Origin: Variovorax sp. OAS795
GTDB taxonomy: Bacteria; Pseudomonadota; Gammaproteobacteria; Burkholderiales; Burkholderiaceae_C
DNA: 64,000 nt
Assembly (NCBI RefSeq): GCF_040546685.1
Contig: NZ_JBEPOH010000001.1
Location: 3,782,001-3,846,000 of the forward strand
Reading direction: 5' to 3'
Under the pieces are notes generated by a model. The model was not told the origin of the DNA. It saw nothing but the letters and a program-made list of their open reading frames with translations, and searched no databases. The position numbers and the translations under genes were made by a program. Of this stretch, positions 8,983-16,910 are shown piece after piece. Each line of letters begins with the position of its first letter. The stretch's first letter is position 1.

Positions 8983-9477
8983 CTATTCCACGAGCTTTTT
9001 CCCGGTCCTCTCCAAACTGAGCTTGGTAAATAGCGAGTCGAGGACTTCGCCGTGTCGGATGGAATTACCGAAATGCACGACTCCTCGCCACAGGAACACC
9101 AGCGAACACAGCATTAGGACGCCGAACTGAGCGAAGGCCGACGTCGACAGGACAGGGCCACCCCTTGTCAAGCTCCCAAAGGTGAATCCGAAGATCACGG
9201 AACATGCAAAACTTAGCATGATCGCCCTCGTTCGCAGGCGATTCTCGGTGGCAACGTAAAGCGGCACCATGTCAGCGTTCTCAGAGAGCAGCTTCAGCTC
9301 GGCTCTGAAGCGTTCATTTTTCGCTTCCCGTCGTGCCTTTCTCGCTGAACTCCACCCATCGAACCACCTGTCCATCCCTCTCAGGACATAGTGCATCACC
9401 AGAGCGCTTAGTAGCCCCACGACCACGGTGCAAATCCAAAACACTGGGCTGCCGAACTGCTTCCAAACTTCGTCCAT
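8983..9477 (-). CDS. Hypothetical inner-membrane protein
   Basis: The 164-residue product begins MDEVWKQFGSPVFWICTVVV. It has an N-terminal membrane segment (about residues 10-30), a basic cytoplasmic stretch (WSSARKARREAKNERFRAE), and two further hydrophobic segments (about 85-105 and 118-138). The ATG at 9477 is preceded by a strong AGGAGGTGGAG, which decides the start against a longer open frame. No motif identifies its role. A long non-coding gap lies upstream. Confidence 0.75.
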   Translation of the reverse strand: MDEVWKQFGSPVFWICTVVVGLLSALVMHYVLRGMDRWFDGWSSARKARREAKNERFRAELKLLSENADMVPLYVATENRLRTRAIMLSFACSVIFGFTFGSLTRGGPVLSTSAFAQFGVLMLCSLVFLWRGVVHFGNSIRHGEVLDSLFTKLSLERTGKKLVE

Positions 9478-10096
9478 CTCCACCTCCTGTAGATGGGCGG
9501 CAATGCTACGCGACGCCCACCACGGCGCCTCACCCCACTCCAAATGCTGTCACGCAGGCCAACCCCGACAAGGGCGGCGAGCGCGGCGCTGGCCAGGCAC
9601 ACGCCCTGAGCCGCTGCCCACCCGCTCGCCCACACCCTTGTCGGGCCCAAGCTGCCTGTCGATGACCACCCATCACCCCGCTCCCCCGTAGCGGCTTCGT
9701 CGCTCCTGAGCGCCGACGCAAAACCCGGCGAAAGAGCGACCACGCTTGAAGAGGAGGCCCAAGATGAAGAAGTAAATCCCCCAAACGAACTTGAGGTTCG
9801 AGGAGCTGCGTGTTGTTGGCGCAGCGACTCTCTCGGCCGACACCCCGCCTGGCCATCGGGAACCATGACACGGTTTTGCCCAAGAACGGAAGAGGCGTTC
9901 GGGTTCGAATCAGTCGCCACACCGCATTTGATTGCGTAGCTCAACGCAGTCCCCGACAACGCCACAGGCTCGCGCCTTGGCTACGGGAAGACCCACAGGA
10001 CAAACCGGACGCCAGCTTGAGGCGGGCGTAAGCGTTGTCGGGGCACAGCTGATCTCAGCACGCGGTAGACGCCGGACCCTGTAACCGGCACCCCAT
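9478..10096. other. 620-base gap with overlapping low-quality ORFs and an inverted repeat
   Basis: Two or three minus-strand frames are open through this stretch, but none has a convincing start and their products are Ser/Ala- or Arg-rich. Near 9680-9800 one frame reads VWGIYFFILGLLFKRGRS, resembling a membrane segment. It may be a gene remnant, a dispersed repeat or a structured RNA; a 12-bp perfect inverted repeat lies at its upstream end. Confidence 0.35.
9951..10043. repeat. Inverted repeat, 12-bp perfect arms around a 69-base centre
   Basis: CCCCGACAACGC at 9951-9962 pairs exactly with GCGTTGTCGGGG at 10032-10043. The overall size and the CAAC...GTTG tips recall an integron attC site, but the tips do not fit the RYYYAAC/GTTRRRY consensus and no integrase lies nearby. 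It could be a dispersed repeat or a recombination site. Confidence 0.5.
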
Positions 10097-10462
10097 TCAG
10101 GGCTGAGGCTTGGCCTCGCCCTTCCCTCTGAATAAGAGGATTACTGCAGCGGCGACCAGGACGACAAAGCCCTCCCACACGAGCAACAGCTTGAGTGGGG
10201 CCAGCTGCGGGACCAGAGCGCCGATGCTGCGCCAGTACCAGAACGGCGCCTCATCACTGCCGTCTGCGATTCGTCGCTTGAAGCACACCTCCAGTGCATC
10301 AAAGCTATCCACGTTGCATTCGGTGTTGTAGCCCTCAAACGGGAAGTGCAGCACGAGGAGCACGAGCGCGACGATGCCGCCAACCAATAGGACCTTGCGT
10401 TCGAGAGATGAGAACTCGCGCGCCTGCGGGACTGCCACCTTGATTTTTTCCTCGTCTGCCAT
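10097..10462 (-). CDS. Small inner-membrane protein with two membrane spans
   Basis: This 121-residue protein begins MADEEKIKVAVPQAREFSS. It has a first hydrophobic span (about 25-45, VLLVGGIVALVLLVLHF), a periplasmic loop with two cysteines (ECNV and EVCFKRR) that could pair, and a second span near the C-terminus (LLLVWEGFVVLVAAAVILLF). The ATG at 10462 has GGAGGTGCAC directly upstream; the much longer open frame above it is an artefact of GC-rich DNA. It is divergent from the frameshifted gene at 10532. No family is recognised. Confidence 0.78.
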   Translation of the reverse strand: MADEEKIKVAVPQAREFSSLERKVLLVGGIVALVLLVLHFPFEGYNTECNVDSFDALEVCFKRRIADGSDEAPFWYWRSIGALVPQLAPLKLLLVWEGFVVLVAAAVILLFRGKGEAKPQP

Positions 10463-10531
10463 GTGCACCTCCGCGGTACGCCCGCGGCAGGACTCTAGAC
10501 GATTTCCGCACACCAACCCAAGGAGCTCCCC

Positions 10532-10967
10532 ATGATCCAAGTCACTGCGCTGCAGCGCGCCAATGCCATCGAGGCCCTCAACGTCATGTGGCCCACCGTG
10601 CCGCCGGAGAATGTGTCTTACAACCTGGGCTGGTGGCGCGGCCGCCGCGGCGATCCTAAGTCGACGACTCCACCAGACTGTGGAACCATCTGCTGCTTTG
10701 GCGGCTGGTGTTGCCTGGTGGCCCGCCTTTGTGGCGCAAGGGGTGTATGTCGGCACGCATGGCGCGCCGTTCGACAGCGACCCCGCAGCGTTCGGCGGCA
10801 CCAGCCGTCTCGCAGACGAGAGCCTCTTCGGGGCCAACTTCCTGTTCTCTCCACGCGGCAATCCCACCTGCGATGCCGATTTCGACGGCAACGACCACGA
10901 GTTGGTCTCGCACCGGTTGCGCTGGCTCATCGCGAACTCGACAGTGGTCGAAGGAGACACCGAATGA
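10532..10967 (+). pseudogene. Conserved hypothetical gene broken by a one-base insertion
   Basis: The first frame (from ATG 10532, MIQVTALQRANAIEALNVMW) runs to ...CGTICCFGGWC. The reading then continues in the next frame with AWWPAFVAQGVYVGTHGAP and ends ...RWLIANSTVVEGDTE at 10967. Removing one base of GTGTTGCC around 10710-10712 joins them into a protein of about 144 residues. The stop overlaps the next gene's start as ATGA, which supports this C-terminus being the authentic one. The cause is either a recent mutation or a sequencing error. The function is unknown. Confidence 0.7.
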
Positions 10968-11362
10968 AAAACGGCCAAGACCTGCTCAACGAGCTCAACC
11001 AGTTCCACGACAGCGACCTCCCCTACTACCACCCGCTGAACCACGACGTAACCTACACGCCGGGCGTGCGCCACTTCGCTTTCAACGCCGGCCGCGGCGC
11101 CTACTGGCTGTTCGACATCCTGGCCACCGAGCCCGAGATCTTGAAGGCCGTGCGCGACCTCGGCATCGTGTTCGTGCGACTGACCGTCAAGGACTCGCGC
11201 GCCATCCTCGTCGTCAACGCTGACGACGGCGAGCCGCCGCTGTTCCGGCGCGTGATCGGCTACACCGATTGCCCGGAGCGCCCGGTGACGAAGGACGATC
11301 CCAACGGAGAGTGGCTGTTCTACTTAGAGAACATGTCCCTTCTGTTGCCGGGCCAGCGGTGA
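10964..11362 (+). CDS. Conserved hypothetical protein
   Basis: The 132-residue protein starts MKNGQDLLNELNQFHDSDLP at an ATG overlapping the previous stop by four bases, and has a compact alpha/beta pattern (HPLNHDVTYTPGVRHFAF, EILKAVRDLGIVFVRLTV). There is no signal peptide or membrane span. Translational coupling suggests the two proteins work together. Small overlapping gene pairs like this are typical of integrated plasmids, but no family or function is recognised. Confidence 0.72.
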   Translation: MKNGQDLLNELNQFHDSDLPYYHPLNHDVTYTPGVRHFAFNAGRGAYWLFDILATEPEILKAVRDLGIVFVRLTVKDSRAILVVNADDGEPPLFRRVIGYTDCPERPVTKDDPNGEWLFYLENMSLLLPGQR

Positions 11363-11501
11363 ATGGGCGATCAACGCTTCGAGCGAGAGACACTGACCTC
11401 AAGGGTCGTTGCGGGCGGAAGCCGAAATTGACAGCGCTACGAAGCAGCCGTTCAGTTCTCGCCCGGGTTTGCAGCATTGGGCAACGAGCAACCAAGCGGC
11501 C

Positions 11502-12038
11502 TCAATGTGCAGCCGGCGGTCGGCACGCAATCGCGATCTTGCGCGTGGCTACTAAGTACTCCACCGTACTGTCAGAGAACGGCTGCGCTTCGCTGGTGCC
11601 GCTTACGGGGCTTGTTATCCTGGAGGAGTTCTGGACCTTTTCGACTATCCAGGTCGAATTCACATATGCGTAGTGGATCACCCATCGGTCATCAATCCTA
11701 AGGCCCTTCTGGTCAGGAAAATTGATCGCCTTTGCCTCCTCCTCACTGTCGCGAGCAAGGCTCAGCGTGTGGTAGCGAAAGTCGATAGTGGCGGTATAGG
11801 GGGTGACCTGCGAATCGGTGCTTTTGACGTTGTGCACGTAGGATCCCGGAAAGTGAGTCTGCCTCAACCAACTTCGGGAGAGTTTCGTAACCACGTCCTC
11901 GGTTACACCGAGCGCCGCCTCGCAAGGCTTGTTGATTGTCTGGAACGCCGCAATTGGATCCTGCCCCTTGCATCCTGAAAGGGCGAAAAGAAACACGGAA
12001 CAGATCCAAGCAGTTGCGCCTATCGACGCGGCATTCAT
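11502..12038 (-). CDS. Putative lipoprotein
   Basis: The 178-residue product begins MNAASIGATAWICSVFLFALSGC, a signal peptide ending in the lipobox ALSGC with the lipidated Cys at residue 23. The mature part includes TYRYH-like beta segments and two further cysteines (KPCEAAL, IACRPP). A GAGGAG lies about ten bases before the ATG; longer in-frame starts lack a signal peptide at their N-terminus. It should be sorted by Lol to a membrane facing the periplasm. The function is unknown and no neighbours point to one. Confidence 0.7.
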   Translation of the reverse strand: MNAASIGATAWICSVFLFALSGCKGQDPIAAFQTINKPCEAALGVTEDVVTKLSRSWLRQTHFPGSYVHNVKSTDSQVTPYTATIDFRYHTLSLARDSEEEAKAINFPDQKGLRIDDRWVIHYAYVNSTWIVEKVQNSSRITSPVSGTSEAQPFSDSTVEYLVATRKIAIACRPPAAH

Positions 12039-12270
12039 GAACCGGAATCTCCTCGAAGCTTTAGTGCCGGTCATGCCGTCTTCCGCGACAGCCATTCCTC
12101 CAAGATCACAGGTAAACATCACCGTTCCTTGCGCGAAGCTCGCGTGAAGACACGGTAGTCGAGCGCCTGCGATCAAGGCAAGGGGCATTTGTCACGGCTT
12201 TAACGCCTGGCTCAGCCGCTTGCTAGCGGCTTCTGACTGCCAGCGGGAGACGCTCGTGGCCAGCCCAAGG

Positions 12271-12501
12271 TCAGCAGGGCCCGTCGTAGGTTCGAGTGAC
12301 ATACGCAATTTTGGCGGCTTGACGCGGCGCGCGATCGCCGGCCAGCGGATAGAGCTTTAAAGCCAAACCGCTGAGCCAACCATCGGCTTTGTCGTCGCAC
12401 AAATCGAGGAATGCGTGGCCGAACTCGTTCAGCCACACCTCCATGTCGCTCAACGTGTGGCCGGCCATCACAACAGATTTTGCGGGTTTCCACATACACA
12501 C
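12271..12501 (-). CDS. Small hypothetical protein
   Basis: The 76-residue frame reads MCMWKPAKSVVMAGHTLSDM... and ends KIAYVTRTYDGPC. It is compact, contains an acidic stretch (FLDLCDDKADGW) and looks like real protein rather than GC-driven sequence. The start could also be the second ATG at 12495. There is only a weak AGGA upstream. No motif is recognised. Confidence 0.5.
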   Translation of the reverse strand: MCMWKPAKSVVMAGHTLSDMEVWLNEFGHAFLDLCDDKADGWLSGLALKLYPLAGDRAPRQAAKIAYVTRTYDGPC

Positions 12502-12945
12502 ATCCTACTGCTGCCAAAGGTCGCGCCGTTGGCCAAGTTCAATGGCACGGTCCAGCTTCGAACCGGCGAGGGGCATCAGGCGGGGCGCCCGGGAATCCGG
12601 CTTCGATGGTCCAGGCGGGAAGCAAGGCCCGCTCGGATGGCATCGCACGGAACCAGCCCGGGCGCCCCACCTGATGCTCTTCAGCACCTAGCAAAAAGAT
12701 GGGCGATGACATGACCACAAAGTGGAGTTCTGGAACGTCGGAACCCACAGCGTGCCGGCGGCGTGCGCCCTGAAAACTTTCACGCGCCGTTGGGTCTTTA
12801 CCCCACCAAGCCGGCCAGCTCGGAACGTCCTCAACTGAATCCACCGCGCCGGCGGTGGATGGACTCCTTCGTATGTAGGGAGAGCCACCCGGCGACAAAT
12901 TCAAATCGATCGAGCGGAGCCGAGGCCTTTTCTCAAAACTAAGCC
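12502..12945. other. 440-base gap without a confident gene
   Basis: Short minus-strand ORFs here are rich in Arg, Pro and Ser and overlap each other in two frames, and none has a ribosome-binding site. The stretch ends just past the stop of the HEPN-type gene. No terminator hairpin with a clear U-run was found for that gene. Confidence 0.35.
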
Positions 12946-13926
12946 TTACGGACTCTCTGACGTCTTTATAAACCCTGGAGGAGCCATAATCGTAATGACC
13001 GCATTACTCACCGCAAAGGGGATCACCTCTAACTCGCTAGGTAGGTCAGGTAGATAGAGCAACACCCCTTCGCGCTGTTTGCCGAGCTCAAGATAGCGCT
13101 CAAGTTGCGTGAGATTTCTCGGCACATCGCTAATATAAAGCCGCCTCTTTATTTCGATGAATACGGACTCACCGTTTCGTGAAACGACTAAATCCACGGA
13201 GGCAGAGCCGATTTGAACCTCTGATCGAGCTTGCAAGTGAGGCGCTGCAGACGCGAGAAATCCCATGATCGCGCCAATAGACTGCGATTCTGTAATCGCT
13301 TTCCCGTCGACGGCAACCGGCAAGTGAAGAGAACAAAACTGGTTCAGAAGTTCTCGGACTTCCTGCACGAGTTCGATTTTCTCGCTGGGCAGATCGAAGG
13401 AGAAATCGGAGCCGTTAGCCGAGTCTGCGGTTGCGGCCGCCGCCGCCGCTGCCTCTGCCTCTGCCTGAGATTTATTGAATGCTAGCTTTTGCTGAATTTC
13501 CTCAATTAGCATCGCAGCAAACGCTGCTACAGAAACAATAGCGAAGAGAGATTCCGACTGATCGAAATCCAGCTTGTAGTCGTGCGTTGAAGGATTTCGC
13601 CATTGCGATCGATAGTTCGAAAGTTGCTCCAAAACGCGCCGCCGAAGAATCTGGTGTTCTTCTAGGTATTTTTCTATCTCAAATGGAGTTTTCTTTGCGG
13701 GATCATTGCCCGTTAGAACTCGATACGCTTCTTTGACGCTGCCTTCGAAGGCTTGGTTGGATCGATAGATCGCATCTGTGAACGCTGTGTCATCCCCAGA
13801 TGTTTCTCCGCGGGAGTAATGGGCGAACGCTGTCTCGATATGGAGCAGCACGGCTTTGAGACCAGCCGCGTGGTCGCCATCGTCCGTTGCAGCAGTCTTG
13901 TCGCGCAGCACCTTTATCAAATCCAC
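12946..13926 (-). CDS. HEPN-domain plus PD-(D/E)XK nuclease-like protein (candidate phage-defence factor)
   Basis: The 326-residue protein has two parts. The N-terminal helical domain carries R110-N-P-S-T-H115, an exact R-x4-H signature of HEPN ribonucleases, followed by a hydrophobic helix (FAIVSVAAFAAMLIEEI). An alanine-rich linker (about 157-167) leads to a C-terminal domain with D245, E258 and K260 (SVDLVV...VFIEIKRR), the D...ExK core of restriction-type nucleases. A GTG start at 13926 follows AGAGGGGG; the longer ATG form adds an implausible arginine-rich head. Codon use is less GC-rich than the flanks, suggesting transfer. The domain calls come from motifs; a defence role is inference. 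Confidence 0.72.
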   Translation of the reverse strand: MDLIKVLRDKTAATDDGDHAAGLKAVLLHIETAFAHYSRGETSGDDTAFTDAIYRSNQAFEGSVKEAYRVLTGNDPAKKTPFEIEKYLEEHQILRRRVLEQLSNYRSQWRNPSTHDYKLDFDQSESLFAIVSVAAFAAMLIEEIQQKLAFNKSQAEAEAAAAAAATADSANGSDFSFDLPSEKIELVQEVRELLNQFCSLHLPVAVDGKAITESQSIGAIMGFLASAAPHLQARSEVQIGSASVDLVVSRNGESVFIEIKRRLYISDVPRNLTQLERYLELGKQREGVLLYLPDLPSELEVIPFAVSNAVITIMAPPGFIKTSESP

Positions 13927-14048
13927 CGCACCCCCTCTTGTTGACTTGCGCCTCCAACCTCCCGGACGCGAGCCGAGTATGCCCGCGCCTGCACCCTGCT
14001 CGGAGCACCTCGTTGAAAGCGAACAGGCCAACCGCGTCAAGGACACCC

Positions 14049-14198
14049 ATGCGATCTGCTATTCCGACAGCGATGTCGATTTGCTTCCTCGTCCTCCTCT
14101 TCGGCAGCGTGCTGATCACGCCGAACAACCGCGCCTGGTGGTTCTCCGCCATGGGTGTGTCCGCCCTCTCTCTCTCCGTCCTCCTGGCCCTCGCATGA
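14049..14198 (+). CDS. Very small hydrophobic membrane protein
   Basis: This 49-residue protein (MRSAIPTAMSICFLVLLFGS...) has two hydrophobic segments, about 9-23 and 31-48, and almost no charged residues. Its TGA overlaps the next ATG as ATGA (14195-14198), the main support for it being real. It may be a small membrane partner of the coupled proteins downstream. It could also begin at the internal ATG at codon 9. Confidence 0.45.
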   Translation: MRSAIPTAMSICFLVLLFGSVLITPNNRAWWFSAMGVSALSLSVLLALA

Positions 14199-14467
14199 AA
14201 TACATCGTCGCCAAAATCGACAACGAAGAAGTCGTCTTCGTCTTCCCCCGCACCGTCGACCACGACCGCATGGCCGAAGCCCTAGAGCGGATCCGCTTCG
14301 GAGGTGATCGCAACTGGGAGCGCAAGCTGCACAGCACCAACGAAGGCGCGATCATCTCGGCCGGCTTCGTGGACAACGGCACCTGTCACGGCAACAGCGA
14401 GACCCTGAAGCTCAAGTCGCGCGGCGCAGTGGACAGCAAGCTGCTGCGCGTCGCCCTCACCTCGTGA
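14195..14467 (+). CDS. Conserved hypothetical protein of accessory elements
   Basis: The 90-residue protein begins MKYIVAKIDNEEVVFVFPRT and shows an alpha/beta pattern with the run GGDRNWERKLHSTNEGAIIS. The start overlaps the previous stop as ATGA and its own stop overlaps the next GTG as GTGA, so four genes here (14049-14965) form a tight translationally coupled array. The N-terminal strand pattern reads like a small cytosolic fold. It contains no cysteine-rich motif or membrane segment. The function is unknown. Confidence 0.75.
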   Translation: MKYIVAKIDNEEVVFVFPRTVDHDRMAEALERIRFGGDRNWERKLHSTNEGAIISAGFVDNGTCHGNSETLKLKSRGAVDSKLLRVALTS

Positions 14468-14786
14468 ACCACCGCGCCATCATCGAAGCCGAGAGCATGC
14501 GCCTCTACCGACTTCGGTCGTACATCCTGGGCGACCTGGATGAGCGTCACTTCGAGGCGCTCAACACCGACGGCCACATCACCGCGCTGAATGGCTACTG
14601 CCTCGATGCCTTGGACGATCTACCGCGGGGCTCCATGAGCACGTGCATGCGCTACCCCGCCATCGACTTCATCACCCGCGGCAGCACGCTCGCGAACAGG
14701 AGGAGCGCAACGCGTTGGCTGAGCGCCTGATCGCGGAGATCCTCGCAGAAGAGAAGGCGGACAGCGCACGCCGGAGCACATCATGA
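14464..14786 (+). pseudogene. Hypothetical gene with a one-base deletion
   Basis: A GTG start overlapping the previous stop opens MNHRAIIEAESMRLYRLRSY..., which reads well through AIDFITRGSTLA. The real C-terminus then appears in another frame as EQEERNALAERLIAEILAEE and ends at a TGA overlapping the next ATG (14783-14786). One missing base near 14694 would restore a protein of about 106 residues. As called, the uninterrupted frame ends at 14730 with a foreign tail. The function is unknown. Confidence 0.65.
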
Positions 14787-14965
14787 TCGCCATCCACAAC
14801 ACCGCGACCGGCAAGGACTTCGCGACCTACGGTGACCTGAAAGAGCGCGCAGAGGCCGACTGCAAGTACATGAACGAGACCGAGCTCAAGTTCGGCCGGC
14901 CCGCCATCTATGCGGTCATCGATTTGTCAGCGAAGAGGGCCAGTTCTGTGCCGGAGCCCAGCTAG
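14783..14965 (+). CDS. Small conserved hypothetical protein
   Basis: The 60-residue protein (MIAIHNTATGKDFATYGDLK...) is the last of the ATGA-coupled array and has a short alpha/beta pattern ending AIYAVIDLSAKRASSVPEPS. A second frame continues from the same point with SEEGQFCAGAQLVNPYEL, a more natural ending, so a further indel near 14930 is possible. No domain is recognised. Confidence 0.6.
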   Translation: MIAIHNTATGKDFATYGDLKERAEADCKYMNETELKFGRPAIYAVIDLSAKRASSVPEPS

Positions 14966-15219
14966 TCAATCCATACGAGCTTGTGAGCGCGCGGCTGGTC
15001 GAAGAGTGGCTCGCGCAGTACCTGCTGGTAACCCTTGCGAGTCATCACAGCGACCTCGACCCTCGGATCGTCCTCAACGCCCGATCCAACAATGATTGAG
15101 TCGTTCGACGTCAAGCTTTGAACAACGAGATTGATCTCCGTCCGCCTCAAGCAAAAAAATAAACACGTCGTGGGAGCCCGGGCTATTCCTTCATGATAAA
15201 GAAATGCCCAGGGTCGCAC
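14962..15219 (-). CDS. Doubtful small ORF
   Basis: The frame ends ...EPLFDQPRAHKLVWID and has plausible protein character from about residue 25 onward (TEINLVVQSLTSNDSIIVGS). It has no good start: the GTG at 15219 is followed by a cysteine/phenylalanine-rich stretch, and a TTG further in has no ribosome-binding site. It abuts the preceding gene's stop. It may be a remnant that lost its N-terminus. Confidence 0.35.
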   Translation of the reverse strand: MRPWAFLYHEGIARAPTTCLFFCLRRTEINLVVQSLTSNDSIIVGSGVEDDPRVEVAVMTRKGYQQVLREPLFDQPRAHKLVWID

Positions 15220-15447
15220 CTATCTCACTCCGTTGCGGCCGTGACCGCGTTGCTCAAGCCCATGTGCGTTCGTCATGTTGTCCAACCGCATTTCCTCCTC
15301 AGCCGCACGCCGCACTTGTGCCAGTCGATGCGGGTCGGATTGCTTGCAAGCCAACATGGCTTGGTCCACCCGCATGAGGAACTCCTCGTCCAGAGCGGAC
15401 GTGTCGCCATGAGGATCTGCGCACGGGCTTTCTTCGGACTTTCTCAC
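15220..15447 (-). CDS. Small hypothetical protein coupled to the DUF7227 gene
   Basis: The 75-residue charged protein (MRKSEESPCADPHGDTSALD...) is mostly helical. Its ATG overlaps the stop of the DUF7227 gene as ATGA (15444-15447), which implies coupled translation. There is no signal or membrane segment. It may be an accessory subunit or regulator of the upstream protein; no family is recognised. Confidence 0.6.
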   Translation of the reverse strand: MRKSEESPCADPHGDTSALDEEFLMRVDQAMLACKQSDPHRLAQVRRAAEEEMRLDNMTNAHGLEQRGHGRNGVR

Positions 15448-16181
15448 GAGGGTCGCCCTCCGAAGAAAACCCCCTGCACATGCTTCGCACCGCTCCCGTG
15501 GGCCGGGAACCCCATGATCGCAACGCGATCACGTTGCTGGCAGATGCCGCAGTTGAGGCAGTCGGTGTTGCCCAGGCTGGCGGGACACATGACGACATGG
15601 CGACCTCTGGGAGTTCGCTTTGGCTTTGTGGTGCCGCGTGGCAGGATGACCACGACCGGTGCAATCCCGAGCTCGGCATAGGCATCGGCCTGCGCGAGCG
15701 TCTCCGCGCTCAGGTTCACCGTGAAGCCAAGTTCGTTGGCGCTCCTGATCGCCGCGCGGTTCGCCGCCGTGGGCGCATAGTGGGTGTAGGTGAATCCACG
15801 CCGTCCCTTGTTTGCCTGTACCAGCTTCGCGAGCAGCCTGCCGTCGATCACGCCCGGCGAGGAAGGCGTCAGATCGCCTGCCTGGTTGTGTCGCCACAGC
15901 GCATGACGCCGAAGCGTGGAGATGTCCTGAAGCAGGTCATCGAAGCTGCCGCCGCGCCCTTCTTCGGAGACGGCTCTCCAGTGCAGCGCCAGGGGGCCGT
16001 TCTCCGCATAGCAGCCGTTTCGCTTGAGACTGCAGCCAGGTGGACATGAGTTCGCACTGGTCGTGGTGACCGGGATCGGCCCGGTCTTCGCATTGCGGCT
16101 GATGCGCGTGAAGTGATAGGTGAACGTGGATGGCGGTGTGGCCGAAGCGACGGATCGCTGCGGTCGGTCGCATGAATGCAT
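15444..16181 (-). CDS. DUF7227-like protein of plasmids and integrated elements
   Basis: This 245-residue protein contains the recognisable order PVTTTSANSCPPGCSLKRNG, then CYAENGPLALHWR, LWRHNQAGDL, GRRGFTYTHYAP, a strand-rich barrel-like part (FTVNLSAETLAQADAYAELG), and CPASLGNTDCLNCGICQQRD near the end. Cysteine clusters at both ends could bind a metal or FeS cluster. The arrangement recalls small radical-SAM-like or TIM-barrel folds, but the classical CxxxCxxC is not present as such. The start at 16181 is the first ATG close to the domain; no ribosome-binding site is clear. The molecular role is unknown; such genes typically travel with DUF932 and DUF2958 genes. Confidence 0.68.
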   Translation of the reverse strand: MHSCDRPQRSVASATPPSTFTYHFTRISRNAKTGPIPVTTTSANSCPPGCSLKRNGCYAENGPLALHWRAVSEEGRGGSFDDLLQDISTLRRHALWRHNQAGDLTPSSPGVIDGRLLAKLVQANKGRRGFTYTHYAPTAANRAAIRSANELGFTVNLSAETLAQADAYAELGIAPVVVILPRGTTKPKRTPRGRHVVMCPASLGNTDCLNCGICQQRDRVAIMGFPAHGSGAKHVQGVFFGGRPS

Positions 16182-16297
16182 GGGGGCCAAGTTCAGATCC
16201 TCTGTTGGGGGTGGAAATACCGCGGGCGCGGCGAAGGAAACGAACACGCGCCCTCCCCGCGCCTTTCAGGCGGGAAGGTTTCGGGTCGCGCAGAATC

Positions 16298-16326
16298 AAA
16301 AAAGGGACCCGAAGGTCCAAAAAAGC
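16298..16326 (-). terminator. Rho-independent terminator with UUCG loop
   Basis: Read on the minus strand, GGACC-TTCG-GGTCC is followed by CTTTTTT, a compact stem with a stable UUCG tetraloop and a U-run. It lies 73 bases downstream of the last gene of the 16399-17742 operon and upstream of the DUF7227 gene. Confidence 0.8.
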
Positions 16327-16398
16327 CAGGGATGGCCAAAAGCGAGCGCCAGGACGGCGCTCGGGTCGAGCGACTGATCGCGCAGCGGTTGGCTTTAG

Positions 16399-16680
16399 CT
16401 AGCCGACGGAAGGGGAATCCTCGGAAGCCGATCCCGGCGCACCTGCGCCCTCCTCACCAAGCCTTTGCGCCAGCTTCCTCCGCACCTCCAAGGCGCAGCC
16501 ATGCCAGGCATGGCCGCTCACGAGTGCGGTGTCCAAGGCCTCGGGCGTGGCGGCCGCGACCCTCTGCGAATACGCGTCCAGTGCCTGCAGTACAAAAGCC
16601 TGGATCAACGCCCCGTGAGCGCTGAACTGCATCAGGTCCGTGACGAACTCGACATTGGTCAGAGGCGACGGTTGCCTCAT
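16399..16680 (-). CDS. Small hypothetical protein, last gene of a coupled operon
   Basis: The 93-residue protein starts MRQPSPLTNVEFVTDLMQFS and is helical, with LIQAFVLQALDAYSQRVAAA in the middle. The ATG at 16680 overlaps the preceding stop as ATGA. Relatives seem confined to plasmid-like gene neighbourhoods, judging from the companions here. No enzymatic motif is visible. Its gene ends just before the UUCG terminator. Confidence 0.65.
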   Translation of the reverse strand: MRQPSPLTNVEFVTDLMQFSAHGALIQAFVLQALDAYSQRVAAATPEALDTALVSGHAWHGCALEVRRKLAQRLGEEGAGAPGSASEDSPSVG

Positions 16681-16910
16681 GCGCCGTCTCCAATCGCCTC
16701 GCACACCGAGTGCCGGATCTCGAAGCCCGCATCGGGGATCGAACCCGGGTCGAGCAGCATGATCAGGTCGCTCGCCATGCCTTGGCGCAGGGACGCCCAA
16801 CTCTCCTCGGTGAGCCCTTCCTTGGCCGCCTGCGCGCAGGCCGCACGACGCAAGGCTTCTTCGTCGAAAACAGCGACGTCCGCCGTGAACACCAGGGACA
16901 GGCCGCTCAT
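16677..16910 (-). CDS. Small hypothetical protein
   Basis: The 77-residue protein (MSGLSLVFTADVAVFDEEAL...) has a beta-start and then a helical, mildly acidic body (AAKEGLTEESWASLRQGMAS). Both ends overlap neighbouring genes by four bases, which is the best evidence that it is translated. The surrounding longer open frame is a shadow of the adjacent genes. The function is unknown. Confidence 0.68.
   Translation of the reverse strand: MSGLSLVFTADVAVFDEEALRRAACAQAAKEGLTEESWASLRQGMASDLIMLLDPGSIPDAGFEIRHSVCEAIGDGA

Noticed and set aside
9951..10043. Integron attC site
   Set aside because: The tips CGACAAC/GTTGTCG do not match RYYYAAC/GTTRRRY, and no integron integrase or cassette array is present.
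12539..12904. Minus-strand ORF of 121 codons beside the HEPN gene
   Set aside because: No start signal, Arg/Pro/Ser-rich, overlapped by another equally weak frame.
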